Assembly (NCBI GenBank): GCA_049487715.1 | Contig: CP150566.1 | Location: forward strand, 434,001-498,000 | Direction: 5' to 3' | DNA: 64,000 nt | Source: Pycnococcus provasolii | Taxonomy: Eukaryota > Chlorophyta > Pseudoscourfieldiophyceae > Pseudoscourfieldiales | In this document: piece after piece, positions 54,030-64,000 of the stretch | Layout: every line of letters begins with the position of its first letter | Position numbering within the stretch: position 1 is the stretch's first letter | Translations under genes and position numbers: made by a program | The notes under the pieces: generated by a model | The model's input: only the letters and a program-made list of their open reading frames with translations | The model's database searches: none | Told to the model about the DNA's origin: nothing

Positions 54030-55148
54030 CTAACCAGCTGCTAGGATAGCGTCAAAGTCAAGCTCGGGAGGTTCCTTGGCGAATATGAGCTGCTCCTCAG
54101 CCGTGAAAGCGACGTCGTCACCACCGCGCGGCAGCTCCGCCCACAGTTCCGCACTCGGCGTTGCACGAGGTGCGCCACGCCACCGCGCGTAGTCCGGGTC
54201 GCCAGACTTTGGGTGCACATCTTTCGCGGTGCTGAAGTCCGCTGCCCACCCTCCGCGCGATTTCACCCAAGCCGCCTTTCCTCCGCCTTCGAGTCCACCT
54301 CCTTTGAGGGCGGAAGGTGGCGCACTGTTTTCACCGCCGGTATCTCCGTCGTCGTGTGGCAGGCCGCCGTAGTCGTCGACGAGTCCGCTCTTCAGGAGAG
54401 ACGTCGCCACCTCGAGAGGCGTCGCGTCACGCGTCTTGCTGCTTTCGTTTGATTTCACGAGTGCCGTCCACTCTTGTGTTGGAATGTGCATGAGTAGACT
54501 TTTCGTTTCTGCGTGGTACTGCTTTGCCTCCTCGCGGCGCTGCAAGACGGACTTTCCTTTCGTGGTTGTCGGTTGCTGCTTCCTTCCTTTCGTCGTGTTT
54601 ATCTGCTTTGGCTGTGCTGGCTTGCTGTACGCGAGCTTCGGCGGCGTCCTCCGTTTCCCCGAGTGCACGACGGGCGTTTGTTTTTCCTGCCACCACCAGT
54701 CTGGGTAGATGTTGACTTGCTTTTGTTTGATTTTTTGTACGGACAGGCGCGCTTGTTCGTCGAGACGAGAGGCTTGTTTTTCAAGAGCCTTGGGAAGGTA
54801 CGCGAGGTCGTTCGCTACCATGAGGAGGTCCGGTATGGATAAGAAGGGAACTTCTGCGGGTGAAGGTGATGACGAAGGAGAAGCAGAGCCTGAGTCGGGA
54901 CCATTATCAGCAGCGGCACCAGCGGCAGAGCATATGTACTTGAGTCCGACAGCGGCCAAAAGCGATAAGACGGTGGACTGCTGCTCATCCTCCTCATCAT
55001 TCCCAGAGTTGTTGTCCCCCGAGTCGGATGAGCCTCCAGAGCCTGTCGAGGCCGACTTATATCGACATAAATACGACGACAAGAATGAGTCGAGTTGTTG
55101 AAGTTTCCAGTTGGACGACATGGACGACATGGATGACGACATGGACAT
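54030..55148 (-). CDS. Hypothetical protein, Pro/Ser- and Lys-rich
   Basis: 372 residues from an ATG at 55146-55148. Met/Ser start, an acidic Ser/Asp region, SIPDLLMVANDLAYLPKALEKQASRLDEQARLSVQKIKQKQVNIYPDWWWQEK (helical), a Lys/Thr/Gln-rich middle, then AAWVKSRGGWAADFSTAKDVHPKSGDPDYARWRG and a C-terminal acidic segment EEQLIFAKEPPELDFDAIL. The order suggests a cytosolic or nuclear scaffold; I know no family with it. It is convergent with MMADHC (74 bp). Single exon. Coding is likely from the long frame and non-random composition. Confidence 0.65.
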   Translation of the reverse strand: MSMSSSMSSMSSNWKLQQLDSFLSSYLCRYKSASTGSGGSSDSGDNNSGNDEEDEQQSTVLSLLAAVGLKYICSAAGAAADNGPDSGSASPSSSPSPAEVPFLSIPDLLMVANDLAYLPKALEKQASRLDEQARLSVQKIKQKQVNIYPDWWWQEKQTPVVHSGKRRTPPKLAYSKPAQPKQINTTKGRKQQPTTTKGKSVLQRREEAKQYHAETKSLLMHIPTQEWTALVKSNESSKTRDATPLEVATSLLKSGLVDDYGGLPHDDGDTGGENSAPPSALKGGGLEGGGKAAWVKSRGGWAADFSTAKDVHPKSGDPDYARWRGAPRATPSAELWAELPRGGDDVAFTAEEQLIFAKEPPELDFDAILAAG

Positions 55149-55444
55149 ATACTACCCTAACCCACCAAACCCAGACTAATGTGTATTACCTATTAAGTAG
55201 TAAGGCCCTTAAGGCCCTTAAGGCTAAGGCTAAGGTATGCACACCTCAAAGGATACCTCAAAGGACAAAAAGGTGATTGGGAGTGATTGGGATTGTGATT
55301 GGGAATGGGAAACAGGGTGACACAACTTGCCTTGCACAACAGCTGAGAAAACGAGCGGGAAAACAATCGCACCCACTGGAGGAACACCAGTGGCCCCTTA
55401 AGCCCGAATTTACTGTAAGGGCCGGGCCAGGCGGAAAAACAGGA

Positions 55445-55547
55445 ACGGGCCGACCAGAAGGGCCGACCAAAAGGGCAAGGCCGACCAGAAGGGCAAGGCC
55501 GAAAGGGCAACGCCGAAAGGGCATGGCCGAAAGGGCCGACCAGAAAA
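55445..55547. repeat. Imperfect GGGCCGACCAGAA repeat
   Basis: At least six degenerate units of AAGGGC(A)GGCCGACCAGA/GAA type in a row. No longer-range homology noticed in the window. Confidence 0.75.
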
Positions 55548-56114
55548 CGTGCACAAAAAAAACGAATCCTCTAACCCCTAATAAGAAACAAACGAAACCC
55601 CTAAACAAAGGAACGACAACCGTCCAATTATGTATCCCCGAAGACTAAAAAGGACCATGCAACCAGACAGCACAGAGGACACAGAGCCAAGGCCCAAGGG
55701 GTATCCCCTCCCTACCCGTAATGTGAGTTTGTGGTTCGCATTTCTTTGCTTCGAGGGAGATCTTATTTCGAGCCCCCCTTTTCCCCCAGCAGTCCCGTCG
55801 TCGTGGTTCTGTTGTGCCAGACGCGTTCCCGGCCTCTTTCATTACATTACGTCAGGGGCGATGTCAACGGCGCACGCGTCATTTCAAGGAAGGATGTTTG
55901 GATCTGTCCATGGACACCGATGGTGCCGCAGAAGAGAACCTGCTCGTGGTGGTCGTGCTCTTTTTAAGCGTGTGTCTCATCAGCACCGTCGCACTGTCAG
56001 GACTCCTGTGACGCTTGCGATGTTTCGACCGCTCGAGCCACCGACACCGCCACCGCCTGGTTCCAAGCGACGACAACGGAAAACAACAACAACAACAACG
56101 GTAACAGTAATGGG

Positions 56115-56116
<2 letters not shown>

Positions 56117-56155
<39 letters not shown>
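56117..56155 (+). repeat. (CAG)13 microsatellite upstream of the channel ATG
   Basis: Uninterrupted CAG x13, then CAA and GAC repeats. In frame with the channel it would read as Ser, without a stop, up to the ATG at 56175, so a longer N terminus cannot be excluded. Confidence 0.95.
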
Positions 56156-56158
<3 letters not shown>

Positions 56159-56174
56159 GACGACGACGACGACG

Positions 56175-57251
56175 ATGACAGAAAGAAGCAGAGGAATCAA
56201 CTCGGAGTCGGCGTCGCTGTCCTCGCTTGACGACCTCGAGCGCGTCGACACCTCCGTGAAATACCAGGTGACGCGCGTTCTGGGAACGCTCGACGAAAAC
56301 GGACTGTGGACCGTGCTGAGCTGCTTGTCAGTGTACGGCATATTCCTTCTCGAGACGTTCAACTACGAAAAGCTTGGAGGGTGGGACGTGCTGTACCGCG
56401 ACGACATCGCGTGGTACAACCTCCTGTTTCCCATATCCGCCCTGCAGGGTGTCGACAACGTGCTGAATACAGTCTTCATCTTTGAGCTCGTCGCTCGTGG
56501 GTACTCCGTCGGCTTCAACCGGTCATTCTTCTTGAGCCCGTACACTTGGGTGGACGCGCTCGTCTGCCTGCCTCCGCTCGTTTCCCCGGATATCGACGGC
56601 CTGCGTTTGCTCCGCGTGCTCCGCGTTCTGCGGCTTCTGCGCCTTTTAGACCGACGCGCGGATTCCGTGCTGTTCGGGTTCATCCAGACGAAAGAAACGG
56701 AAGTGCAGCTCATTGGCATCCTTGCGGAATTCGTGTGCATTTTCTGCATCACCGCGGGAGTCATCTACGATCTCGAGGTTCAGGTGAACACGGACGTGAA
56801 CACGCTCGCTGACTGCCTGTACTGGTCGTTCTTGACGCTCACTGGCATTGGACAGCCCTTCGAGATCGTCACGCCCGGAGGGAAGGTCGCGACGGTCATT
56901 GCGGTCTGTGTCGCGCTTCTCGTGGTTCCTGGGCAGCTTGCGAAGCTTGCTGCCATCAGTGGGTCGCAGATGATCTCTGAAATGATGGAGGATGAGGAGG
57001 ACGACTCCTACGACGAAGATGATGATCGTGCCGCCGTCGTGGCGAGCAAGCCGGTGACATACACGGGCGCCTTGCCAGGAACTATCGCAGGAGGCATGGG
57101 TAGCGCGGCTGCACAAATGGTGAAGAATAAAGTGAAGAAGCGCTACCGCCGCCGACTCGTAGACAAGCGAGTGTGCGGGACATGCGAGTTGAGGAGCCAC
57201 GACGTCGACGCAACGTTTTGCCGCCGATGCGGCGCTGAGCTTGGCGACTAA
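56175..57251 (+). CDS. Voltage-sensor ion-channel protein with C-terminal zinc ribbon
   Basis: 358 residues, one six-transmembrane unit. S1 LWTVLSCLSVYGIFLLETF, S3 PYTWVDALVCLPPLV, S4 LRLLRVLRVLRLLRLLDRR with Arg every third position, pore helix ADCLYWSFLTLTGIGQPFE, and S6 KVATVIAVCVALLVVPGQLAK. The normal K+ filter TVGYGD is replaced by TGIGQP, so selectivity is unclear. After an acidic tract comes CGTCELR...CRRCGAEL, a rubredoxin-like zinc ribbon. Chloroplast-localised plant and cyanobacterial channel relatives with a C-terminal Cys-ribbon exist in my memory, but I cannot name a family with certainty. The stop is followed at once by TGTAA. Confidence 0.8.
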   Translation: MTERSRGINSESASLSSLDDLERVDTSVKYQVTRVLGTLDENGLWTVLSCLSVYGIFLLETFNYEKLGGWDVLYRDDIAWYNLLFPISALQGVDNVLNTVFIFELVARGYSVGFNRSFFLSPYTWVDALVCLPPLVSPDIDGLRLLRVLRVLRLLRLLDRRADSVLFGFIQTKETEVQLIGILAEFVCIFCITAGVIYDLEVQVNTDVNTLADCLYWSFLTLTGIGQPFEIVTPGGKVATVIAVCVALLVVPGQLAKLAAISGSQMISEMMEDEEDDSYDEDDDRAAVVASKPVTYTGALPGTIAGGMGSAAAQMVKNKVKKRYRRRLVDKRVCGTCELRSHDVDATFCRRCGAELGD

Positions 57252-57345
57252 GTTGTGTAACACGAATCCGAATAAGAGGAGACTTTAGCTAACCTTGAGT
57301 CTATGAGAGAGAGATGGAGGGGGCGAAAAACTTTTCCTTTTTTTT

Positions 57346-57909
57346 TTACGGCGGCGTCGTGGTTGGGTTTTCCTTCAGCCACTTTTTGCTGTATCTGACT
57401 TCGATGGCGTCAAGGTCGCTTGCGACGGCAAAGTCGAATTCGCTAAGTTTTCCGATGTGGTGCGTGGTCAATATGACTTCCACGTCTCGGTAGTTGGTCA
57501 GGTGCAGGTCTGGGTGGTGTCCGTGTTTCTCCGCGACTTCCGCAGCCTTGTTGAAGAATTCGATAGCTGCCATGAAGTTGACAGCCGTGAATGATCGCGT
57601 GATGGAGATGGAGTCTGCGCCGAGTTTCCACATGGGGTGAGTTTTCAGGTTCGCGTCAATGTCCTCGCTGGTGAGAGGCGGCGTGGTTGACGAGCACCGT
57701 CCTGTGACGTTGCACGCCTGTTTTGGAGTTGTATTCTCCGTCGCCATGTCGCGTTTTGATGTTAAAAAAGGAGAGAGTGGCACTGCAAAGTGGCGCCTGC
57801 CCCTGCAAACACCTAACGAAGCTATGAAGCTATGAAGACGCCCCAAAGAAGACGAAGAGCGAGAACAACAACCCTTTATTAAGAGTAAGCCGCCGAAGGC
57901 AGTGGCCAT
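57346..57909 (-). CDS. Pterin-4a-carbinolamine dehydratase (PCD/DCoH)
   Basis: 187 residues from the first ATG (57907-57909). An N-terminal Ser/Arg targeting region, then KRDMATENTT. The catalytic domain has ITRSFTAVNFMAAIEFFNKAAEVAEKHGHHPDLHLTNYRDVEVILTTHHIGKLSEFDFAVASDLDAIEV. The HHP...H signature and D-L-H-L-T-N-Y match eukaryotic plant-type PCDs. It recycles 4a-hydroxytetrahydrobiopterin and has a proposed role in plastid molybdopterin/folate chemistry. Length is normal apart from the ~60-residue leader. The frame is open three codons before the ATG. Confidence 0.93.
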   Translation of the reverse strand: MATAFGGLLLIKGCCSRSSSSLGRLHSFIASLGVCRGRRHFAVPLSPFLTSKRDMATENTTPKQACNVTGRCSSTTPPLTSEDIDANLKTHPMWKLGADSISITRSFTAVNFMAAIEFFNKAAEVAEKHGHHPDLHLTNYRDVEVILTTHHIGKLSEFDFAVASDLDAIEVRYSKKWLKENPTTTPP

Positions 57910-58396
57910 GCAACGCAAATCAACAAACTCCTCGAGGTTGAAGGCGGGCAGAAAATGGAATGGGCGAAATGCCTACCCTTAAGAGTATGGCGAAACCCCG
58001 AATAAAAAAAATCCCCCAACCCCAATTAAGTTTCCCCAAACCCCCAAAGTCCCGATGCTTTTCCCCCATTGCAATTTGCCCTAAAGGGGGATACACAGAG
58101 GCAAATCTTCGAGCACGAAATCTCCACCTCTCGTTTCCGAAGTTCCAAATGGGGGTTGACCTCGCAGGAAATCTATAGGTCGAAGGGGGACCGCACAAAG
58201 CCTGTCATTTTCCCATCGGCTATTGGGGAGTTGGGTGTGCTCGTCGTCGTGCTCGTCCGCAACGTGGTCCCAGAGGTAGCTCTATCATAGACTAAGTGGT
58301 GCCAGTGTTGTACATACCAGTACCAGTGCACATACTCTCCCTCGAGGCTCTTATTAGTTATTCCTAGGAGTAGCGCGTTGGTTGGGCACTCCCCCG

Positions 58397-58431
<35 letters not shown>

Positions 58432-58525
58432 TGTGTGTTTTTGTGCAAACTTTCGGCCATCGTCTTGGATTTGTTGCCAATCCACATCCTCGTAGCATTT
58501 CCCTTTTTTCTTGGACTGTACCATC
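57910..58525. other. Divergent region, PCD / starch branching enzyme
   Basis: 616 bp between divergent starts with both promoters. GGGGATACA lies at 58087-58095 and a (CT)9(GT)12 dinucleotide run at 58397-58438. No coding feature beyond repeat-derived frames. Confidence 0.5.
58397..58438 (+). repeat. (CT)9(GT)12 dinucleotide microsatellite
   Basis: Perfect CT x9 then GT x12, about 90 bp upstream of the branching-enzyme ATG. CT-rich and GT-rich leaders often lie in 5' UTRs. Confidence 0.97.
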
Positions 58526-58708
58526 ATGGTGGCGGCGGCGGCGGCGGCTCAGTCGGTGAGTCATGCGGCTTCACACGCGCGTCACTGCCGTTTAGTAGGC
58601 GCTGCTGCTGCTGCCAAACGGAAGAATAACCGGAATCAGTCGGGACGGCCTTCACTTCTCGGTCGATGCGCGCCGTCAGCGAACAACGTCAGTTCTGCCA
58701 ACGCGTCT

Positions 58709-58740
<32 letters not shown>

Positions 58741-61660
58741 AACTTCGACGTCGTACGAAGAAGAAGACCCTCTCCTGGCGGAAATTGCGGAACTCGAAGC
58801 GGCGGCGACGTCCGCCATCCAAGAACTCGAACAAGCCGCGGTGACGTCTCCCGAAAACATGGAAGAAGAAGATGACGAAGAAGACATCAGTGCTCTCGCG
58901 GAAGAGCTCGAGAACTTCAAGCTCGCGGACCTGAGGAACATTGCACGGTCGTATGGCATCAAGCTCACGGGAAATAAGAGCGAGCTGATTGAACGCATTG
59001 TTGCCTTCACGGAGCAGCAGGAGCAAGAAGACGACGAAGAAGGTCAAGACGACGACGACGACGACGACGACGAAGTTGACGACGACCTTGTCGCGGCTGC
59101 GATAGCGGAGGCGGATGCCGCAGTCTTGGCGCAGGAACCTTCTCCTTCGCTTGAACACACCACTCCGTTGTTCAAGTTCATGGGAGCATTCACCGGCGTT
59201 GATGTCGTCCCTGCACCACCACCGCCGCCACCACCATCTCAACCTCAACCTCAAGCAGGAAAGAAAGATGACGCGACTCCTTCGCCATCCACACACCTCC
59301 CTCCGCTGTTTAAGTTTATGGGAGCATTCACCGGCGTGGACAGCACCTCCGCCTCCGCCTCCGCCTCCGCCGCCTCCGCCTCCGCCTCACAACAGCCGCC
59401 GCCGCAACCGCAGCACGAATTTCCGACATCCTCACCCTCGGCATCATCCTCATCCGGGGTACGTTTCGAGCAGGTTCACGTCGACGCGTCCGTGCAAACA
59501 TCGGGCGACGGCATCGCGCGTATGCAGATGGAGCTCGGTCCATACTCCGACGCACTGAAGCACAGGCACCATCTGTACTGCAGTATGGCGCACACGCTGT
59601 CGACCGACGAGGGTGGACTGGACACCTTCTCCGCCTCTGGGTACGAGCGATTTGGACTTCACCAAGTGGGCGAGGTGGTTCTTTACACGGAATGGGCACC
59701 GAGAGCGCAGCAGCTCAGCCTCGTGGGCGATTTCAACGACTGGGATGAGCAGGCTAATGTGGGAGAGGTGGACTCGTTCGGAGTTTGGACCGTTCGTGTA
59801 CCAGCATCGCAGCTGAAGCATGGAATGCGAGTGCGCACTTGCATTGAGACGCAGGAGGGTGAGCGCTTCACGCGCATTCCGGCGTACGTGCGTGCCACCG
59901 CGCCCGAGGCGACGGGTAAGCCATACTTGGATGGAATCTTCTACAATCCACCCGCGGAGGAGGAGTACGTTTGGCAGAACGAACGCCCAGCTCGCGATGG
60001 GAGAAGGCTCAAGATTTACGAGGCTCACATTGGCATGAGCGGAGAGGAGGCGAAGGTGTCCACATTCAAGGAATTCAAGGAAAAGGTCGTGCCTCAAGTT
60101 GCCAAATTAGGGTATACCGCGATTCAAATTATGGGAGTCGCGGAGCATGCCCTGTATGCCAGTTTCGGGTATCAGGTGACGTCGTTCTTCGCGCCGAGTC
60201 ACAGGTTTGGCACGCCCGAGGATCTCAAGGAGCTCGTCGACAGCATTCATGGACACGGCATGGTTGCGATGCTTGACGTCGTGCACGCGCACGCGTCATC
60301 GAACACGCAGGATGGACTGAACATGTTCGACGGGTCGGATGCGCACTACTTCCACCCAGACCCGCAGAGAGGATATCACAGCGACTGGGGAACGCGCGTG
60401 TTCGACTACGGAAATCGAGAGACTCTGCGCTTTTTGCTGTCGAATCTTCGCTACTGGGTTCAGGAGTTTGGCTTCGACGGCTTTCGCTTCGACGGCGTCA
60501 CGAGCATGCTGTATCACCACCACGGCATACGGTGGGCGTTTCTCGGAGGAACGAGCGAGTACTTCGACAGCCACTGGGCAAACGAGGAGGCAATCGTGTA
60601 CATGAAGCTGGCAAACACGCTTGTGCGCTCGCTGCTTCCTGACTCTTGGTCCGTTACCGTTTGCGAGGATGTGAGCGCGTTCCCAGGCTCCACGGCAGCG
60701 GTGGCGACTGGAGGGCTTGGGTTCGACTACCGCCTTGCCATGCACATCCCCGACGAGTTTATGAGCTTTGCCAAGGCTACGTACGAGATGGATGATGGGG
60801 CGCAGTTCCATCCTAGCCGCGTCGCGGGCACACTGCTGAATAGAAGGGCGCGGGATGCTACCGTCGCGTACGTCGAAAGCCACGACCAGGCGATGGTGGG
60901 AGGGCAGAGCTTCATGTTCGCGCTCGCCGACTTGCACATGTACGATGGCATGAATATTGATTCGGAGAATCGATTCGTCTACCGCGGATGTGGACTGCAC
61001 AAGACGATTCGATTTGCAACGCTGTGTTTAGGTGGCGACGCTTACATGACTTTCATGGGCAACGAATTTGGGCACCCTGAGTGGATTGACTTTCCCTCGG
61101 AAGCAAATGGGCAAAGTCACGAAAAGGCTAGGAGGCAGTGGTCGCTTCGCGATCCCAGCGCCGGCCTGAAGTACGCCGGCCTCGAGGCGTGGGATGGTGC
61201 GATGCTCGACTTGGAGACTGAGTTCGCCCTACTTGGACGTTGCACCGTGACGCGTGTTGACGACGAAACGGGCTTGCTTGTTTGGGAAGCTGGCAACGGA
61301 GAGCTTGTCTGTGTCGCGAATCTGAAGGGAGCGCACCTGTACGACGCACGCGTAGGCGTGCAGCGCTTCGGCGAATACAACATGCGATTGGACTCGGATG
61401 CGCCGGAATTTGCGGGCAGTCGTGAGGGCGAGTACGGCCGCGCATTCGCCAGCGTGCATTCCGATGCGCACATTCCATGGGATGGGCAGGACTGCAGTCT
61501 CACTGTTCATGACATCCCGCCGTGGTCAGTGCAAGTGTTCAAGCTCGATCCTGACACGGAGAGGTCATTCATTCCCGTGACGCACTACGGGCATCACGAC
61601 GACTCGTGGGCCAGCGGGGGTGATTACGATTACATCGACGATAGTGAGTGCTATTTCTAG
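58526..61660 (+). CDS. Starch (1,4-alpha-glucan) branching enzyme, GH13, with SAP-like and duplicated N-terminal motifs
   Basis: 1044 residues from the first ATG; MVAAAAAAQSV...RH is an Ala-rich plastid peptide. Next, LADLRNIARSYGIKLTGNKSELIERIVAF (about 132-160) looks like a SAP/Rho-N helical module, rare in branching enzymes. An Asp run follows, then a twice-repeated PLFKFMGAFTGVD (about 213-226 and 260-273) joined by a Pro/Gln linker. From about 375 the enzyme starts with a CBM48-like domain (VVLYTEWAPRAQQLSLVGDFNDWD). The GH13 barrel has ASFGYQVTSFFAPSHRFG, catalytic Asp in DGFRFDGVTSM (about 654), Glu in VCEDVSAFPG (about 714) and Asp in ESHDQAM (about 788). It creates alpha-1,6 branches. 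Pairs with the AGPase gene at 10523. Confidence 0.93.
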
Positions 61661-61800
61661 CGATTTTAATCAATCAACGTATCATTTTTTTAATGGTAGT
61701 ATACTTTCTTTTAGTGTTTACAACAATTTCACACACTTTATGTTAGTCTCTCTCTCTGTATATATATATGTATATATGCAACAGTAATGTTTTGAACATT

Positions 61801-63214
61801 TCAATCGTCGTCATCGCCATAGCCGAATGACTCGCCTCGGCGGCGAATGGCTGCAAAGATCGCGTCGTTGCGACTAAGTGGCGTAGACGACGACGACGAC
61901 GACGAAGGTGTGGCAAGTCCAGCGACACAATTCGCTGAGCGTGGACGGCTTTGCACCTTGCGACTCTGTTCCTTCTGCTCCTTCTGCACATCCTTGATCA
62001 CCGCATCGTAATTCGTGAGGAACGAACCCACAATCTTAAGATTAGCGAGAGGATCGTCCGATGCTGATGGCGTGGAGCTCGCATTCGTGTCGCCAAAATA
62101 AAGCGCGAGCTCGCGAAGATTCGATAGCGTTGTCTCCGTAGCCTGCTTCAACTCGTGCACCTTTATCTGAGCATCGGTGCAGAATGTCGCCGTCGCTTCG
62201 TGGAAACGGTCGAGATCCACAGACGTCGCCGTCGGGGAGCCATCCTGTTCATGATTGGATATCTCACGCTCGACGCTTGCGTAGCCGTTCGTGAGAGACT
62301 CGACCTGGCCGGTAGCAATCTGAAGGTTCAAATTGAGCACCTTCTTTGTCGCCGCAAGTTCGGAGCTCAGCAGCGCGGCAGTCGCACTCCTCTTCAGAAC
62401 CTGCCTCACGACAAAATGAAGCAGACTTACCTTCCTGTCCACGCCAGACTTCACATCTCGCAGCTGTAGGAGCGTCTCGAGGTGAAAACCTGCGGCACCA
62501 CCACGGTACGTTCCTGCATTCAGATGATTGCCAGACGCCAGCACCGTCTGAAGGAGAAGCTTGAAGTCCTTGCTTGCCATCACCGACTTGATTGCAGCAT
62601 CAACGGTGCCCAGCGTTGCACGGATCGAGGCAATGCGTTCGTCGAGTGTTGCACGGAACAACATCACCTTGATTCTTTCTGCGAGACGTGGCACGTCCTT
62701 TATCACAAGGAAGAACTGCTCGACCGTTCCGAGCAGAGTTGGGTCGCCCTTGTGACCCTCAATCATCTGGACTTCCTCGCGTGATGGCATCGCCTCCTTC
62801 AGCGTCTCGAGAGCTTCGACGCTTAGGTCACAATCATCCATCCGCAGGAGCGCACTTCGAATGCCCTCGTGCTTCAGCTTTTTGATGGCTGCAAGCTTGA
62901 TGCTCAAATTGTACGCGCGCTTCGTCTCGACGAGCTGCACCACCTCCTTCATTTTCTTCTCCCTGGGCGACGGCAACCTTGCGCTCTTTGGCTTTGGTTC
63001 CTCTTTCTGGAACAGCGTCTCAAGCTCCTTGAGATCCAGGTCGGGCTGCTCAGCATCAGTTTTCCAAACGCCAGTCCCATGCACAGCCTTACCGAGCGCC
63101 TTCCAGTGCACACTTTTGAATTGATTCGTTTTAGGCATCATCGCGGGTGTCAACCTCGATCCAGGCGGAGGCGGTGGCGGCGGCGGTCCCTTCCTGCCAC
63201 CTGGAGGTGGAGGG

Positions 63215-63246
<32 letters not shown>

Positions 63247-64000
63247 ACCCGACCTGCCGCCTGGTGGCGGTGGTGGCGGCGGCGGCGGTGGAGGCGGCGT
63301 TGGTGGAGGAGCCTTTGTTCCACTTGCAGCTGGTGGCGATGGTGCTGACGGTGGCGTTGGCGGCCGAGGCGGTGCGATAGCTGCGGATGCACTTTGCAGA
63401 GTCGGTGGTGGCGATGCTTTCTTTTCACGTGAAGAAGGAGGGGCTGGCGGCGAAACGGGCTTCGTTGATTTGGATGCTGAAGATGGGTGTGAGGACGACG
63501 GCGATGTTGACGACGACGACGCAGGCGAAGACGACGATACCGGATCATTCTTATCTGTAGCAGCACTCTTAACAGCTGACGAGGGAACGAGCACAAAACC
63601 TTCCTTTGACTTTGACGGCATTTTTGCGGCAGAACCATACGTGCTTTTTGAAGAATCCGAGGGCACAAGCATCATACCATGCGGGATTGCCACCCTTGCA
63701 GATTTTACCTCAGCATCCAATGCACGCAAAGCGCCGTGAGCATCCTCCGTCGCAAAGTGCAAGCTTGAATCAATTCGCGTACCTTCTTTGTTTGTTGTTC
63801 GCACCTGAACAAAGAATTCGGCAAGATGCCGTGGACGCATAAAGATTATGTCCATGTACGTCCGACGCGCACGTGCCACACCCCACTCGCGAACATGGCG
63901 CAGCGGTACTTGCAGAATTGCGTCGGCATCCACTTCATCGGCGTTGTCGTCGGTGAAGAGCGCATTTGTATGGAGTGCCTTGGCAGGCTCCGTCTTACAG
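61801..64000 (-). CDS. Formin (FH1-FH2), 5'-partial
   Basis: The frame is open from the right edge to the stop at 61801. The visible N-terminal part (ALFTDDNADEVDADAILQVPLRHVREWGVARARRTYMDIIFMRPRHLAEFFVQVRTTNKE) is a beta-rich domain I do not recognise with confidence; the start codon lies beyond the window. An FH1 region of poly-Pro (63140-63320, codons GGC/GGT on the plus strand) follows, then FH2 beginning KTNQFKSVHWKALGKA and containing EEVQMIEGHKGDPTLLG, FLVIKDVPRLAERIKVMLF and LNAGTYRGGAAGFHLETLLQLRDVKS. Formins nucleate and elongate unbranched actin. The poly-Pro runs are unusually long for an alga. TTACA at 61718 is TGTAA on the minus strand, 79 bases after the stop. Confidence 0.92.

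Larger units (their letters stand above)
55149..56174. other. Repeat-rich upstream region of the channel gene
   Basis: Contains a GGGCC/GACCAGAAGGGC repeat (55445-55547), AAGGCCCTTAAGGCCCTTAAGG near 55204, a TGTATCCCC at 55631-55639, GGGGTATCCCC near 55698, and a (CAG)13 run (56117-56155). An open frame MDTDGAAEE... from 55910 codes for a hydrophobic stretch (ENLLVVVVLFLSVCLISTVALS) just before a stop; it could be an extra N-terminal exon of the channel. Confidence 0.5.

Overview
The window is eukaryotic nuclear DNA, most likely from a flagellated green alga of the prasinophyte/core-chlorophyte kind. The lineage signals are a radial-spoke RSP3 gene, plastid starch genes (ADP-glucose pyrophosphorylase small subunit and a branching enzyme), a CYP97C-type carotenoid hydroxylase, a plastid PLIP-type lipase, an organellar EF-P, a FLY/Tul1-type RING protein, and the chlorophyte poly(A) signal TGTAA at or just after many stop codons. 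The species cannot be named from the sequence alone. Genes are densely packed on both strands, mostly single-exon, and full of triplet-repeat low-complexity runs. The few introns I can place are short (about 50-160 bp) with GT-AG ends. Layout: 1-600 RSP3 (runs off the left edge); 1874-4579 lipase; 5598-7886 membrane RING ligase; 7985-9304 thiamine-diphosphate-type mitochondrial carrier; 9395-10159 Tudor-like/HhH acidic protein; 10523-12031 AGPase small subunit; 12581-12634 interstitial TTAGGG array; 12811-14994 Prp43/DHX15 helicase; 15115-15330 possible small gene; 15680-19172 EGF/GT47 exostosin-type glycosyltransferase with a late frame break; 19463-20982 Old Yellow Enzyme; 21990-25659 papain-like protease followed by four CUB-like modules; 26175-30908 copper P1B-ATPase; 31427-33199 CYP97C; 33226-34041 VTA1/LIP5; 34302-36283 GT2-like glycosyltransferase with a frame break; 36677-37081 RPB11; 37133-39601 MED16-like; 39714-41048 SDR; 41049-42881 a gene-free 1.8 kb stretch with an inverted repeat and TACCGGGTA motifs; 42882-43874 CEP164-like WW protein; 43973-44752 NSE1 without its RING; 45064-45921 EF-P (three exons); 46168-47130 RCC1-like array; 47143-48786 FMO; 49033-53151 NBAS/Sec39-like; 53335-53956 MMADHC (two exons); 54030-55148 unknown; 56175-57251 voltage-sensor channel with a zinc ribbon; 57346-57909 pterin carbinolamine dehydratase; 58526-61660 starch branching enzyme; 61801-64000 formin (runs off the right edge). 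How the genes relate: two catalyse consecutive parts of starch synthesis (AGPase and branching enzyme, 46 kb apart), two look flagellar/centriolar (RSP3 and the CEP164-like protein), several are trafficking factors (VTA1, NBAS, RING ligase), and several serve transcription, RNA or DNA maintenance (RPB11, MED16, Prp43, NSE1). There is no operon-like or defence-like cluster. The most unusual items are the protease-CUB architecture, the branching enzyme with a SAP-like module and a duplicated FKFMGAFTGVD motif, the channel with a non-canonical filter and C-terminal zinc ribbon, the RING-less NSE1, four genes with single-base frame breaks, the TTAGGG array, and two sets of recurrent intergenic motifs.
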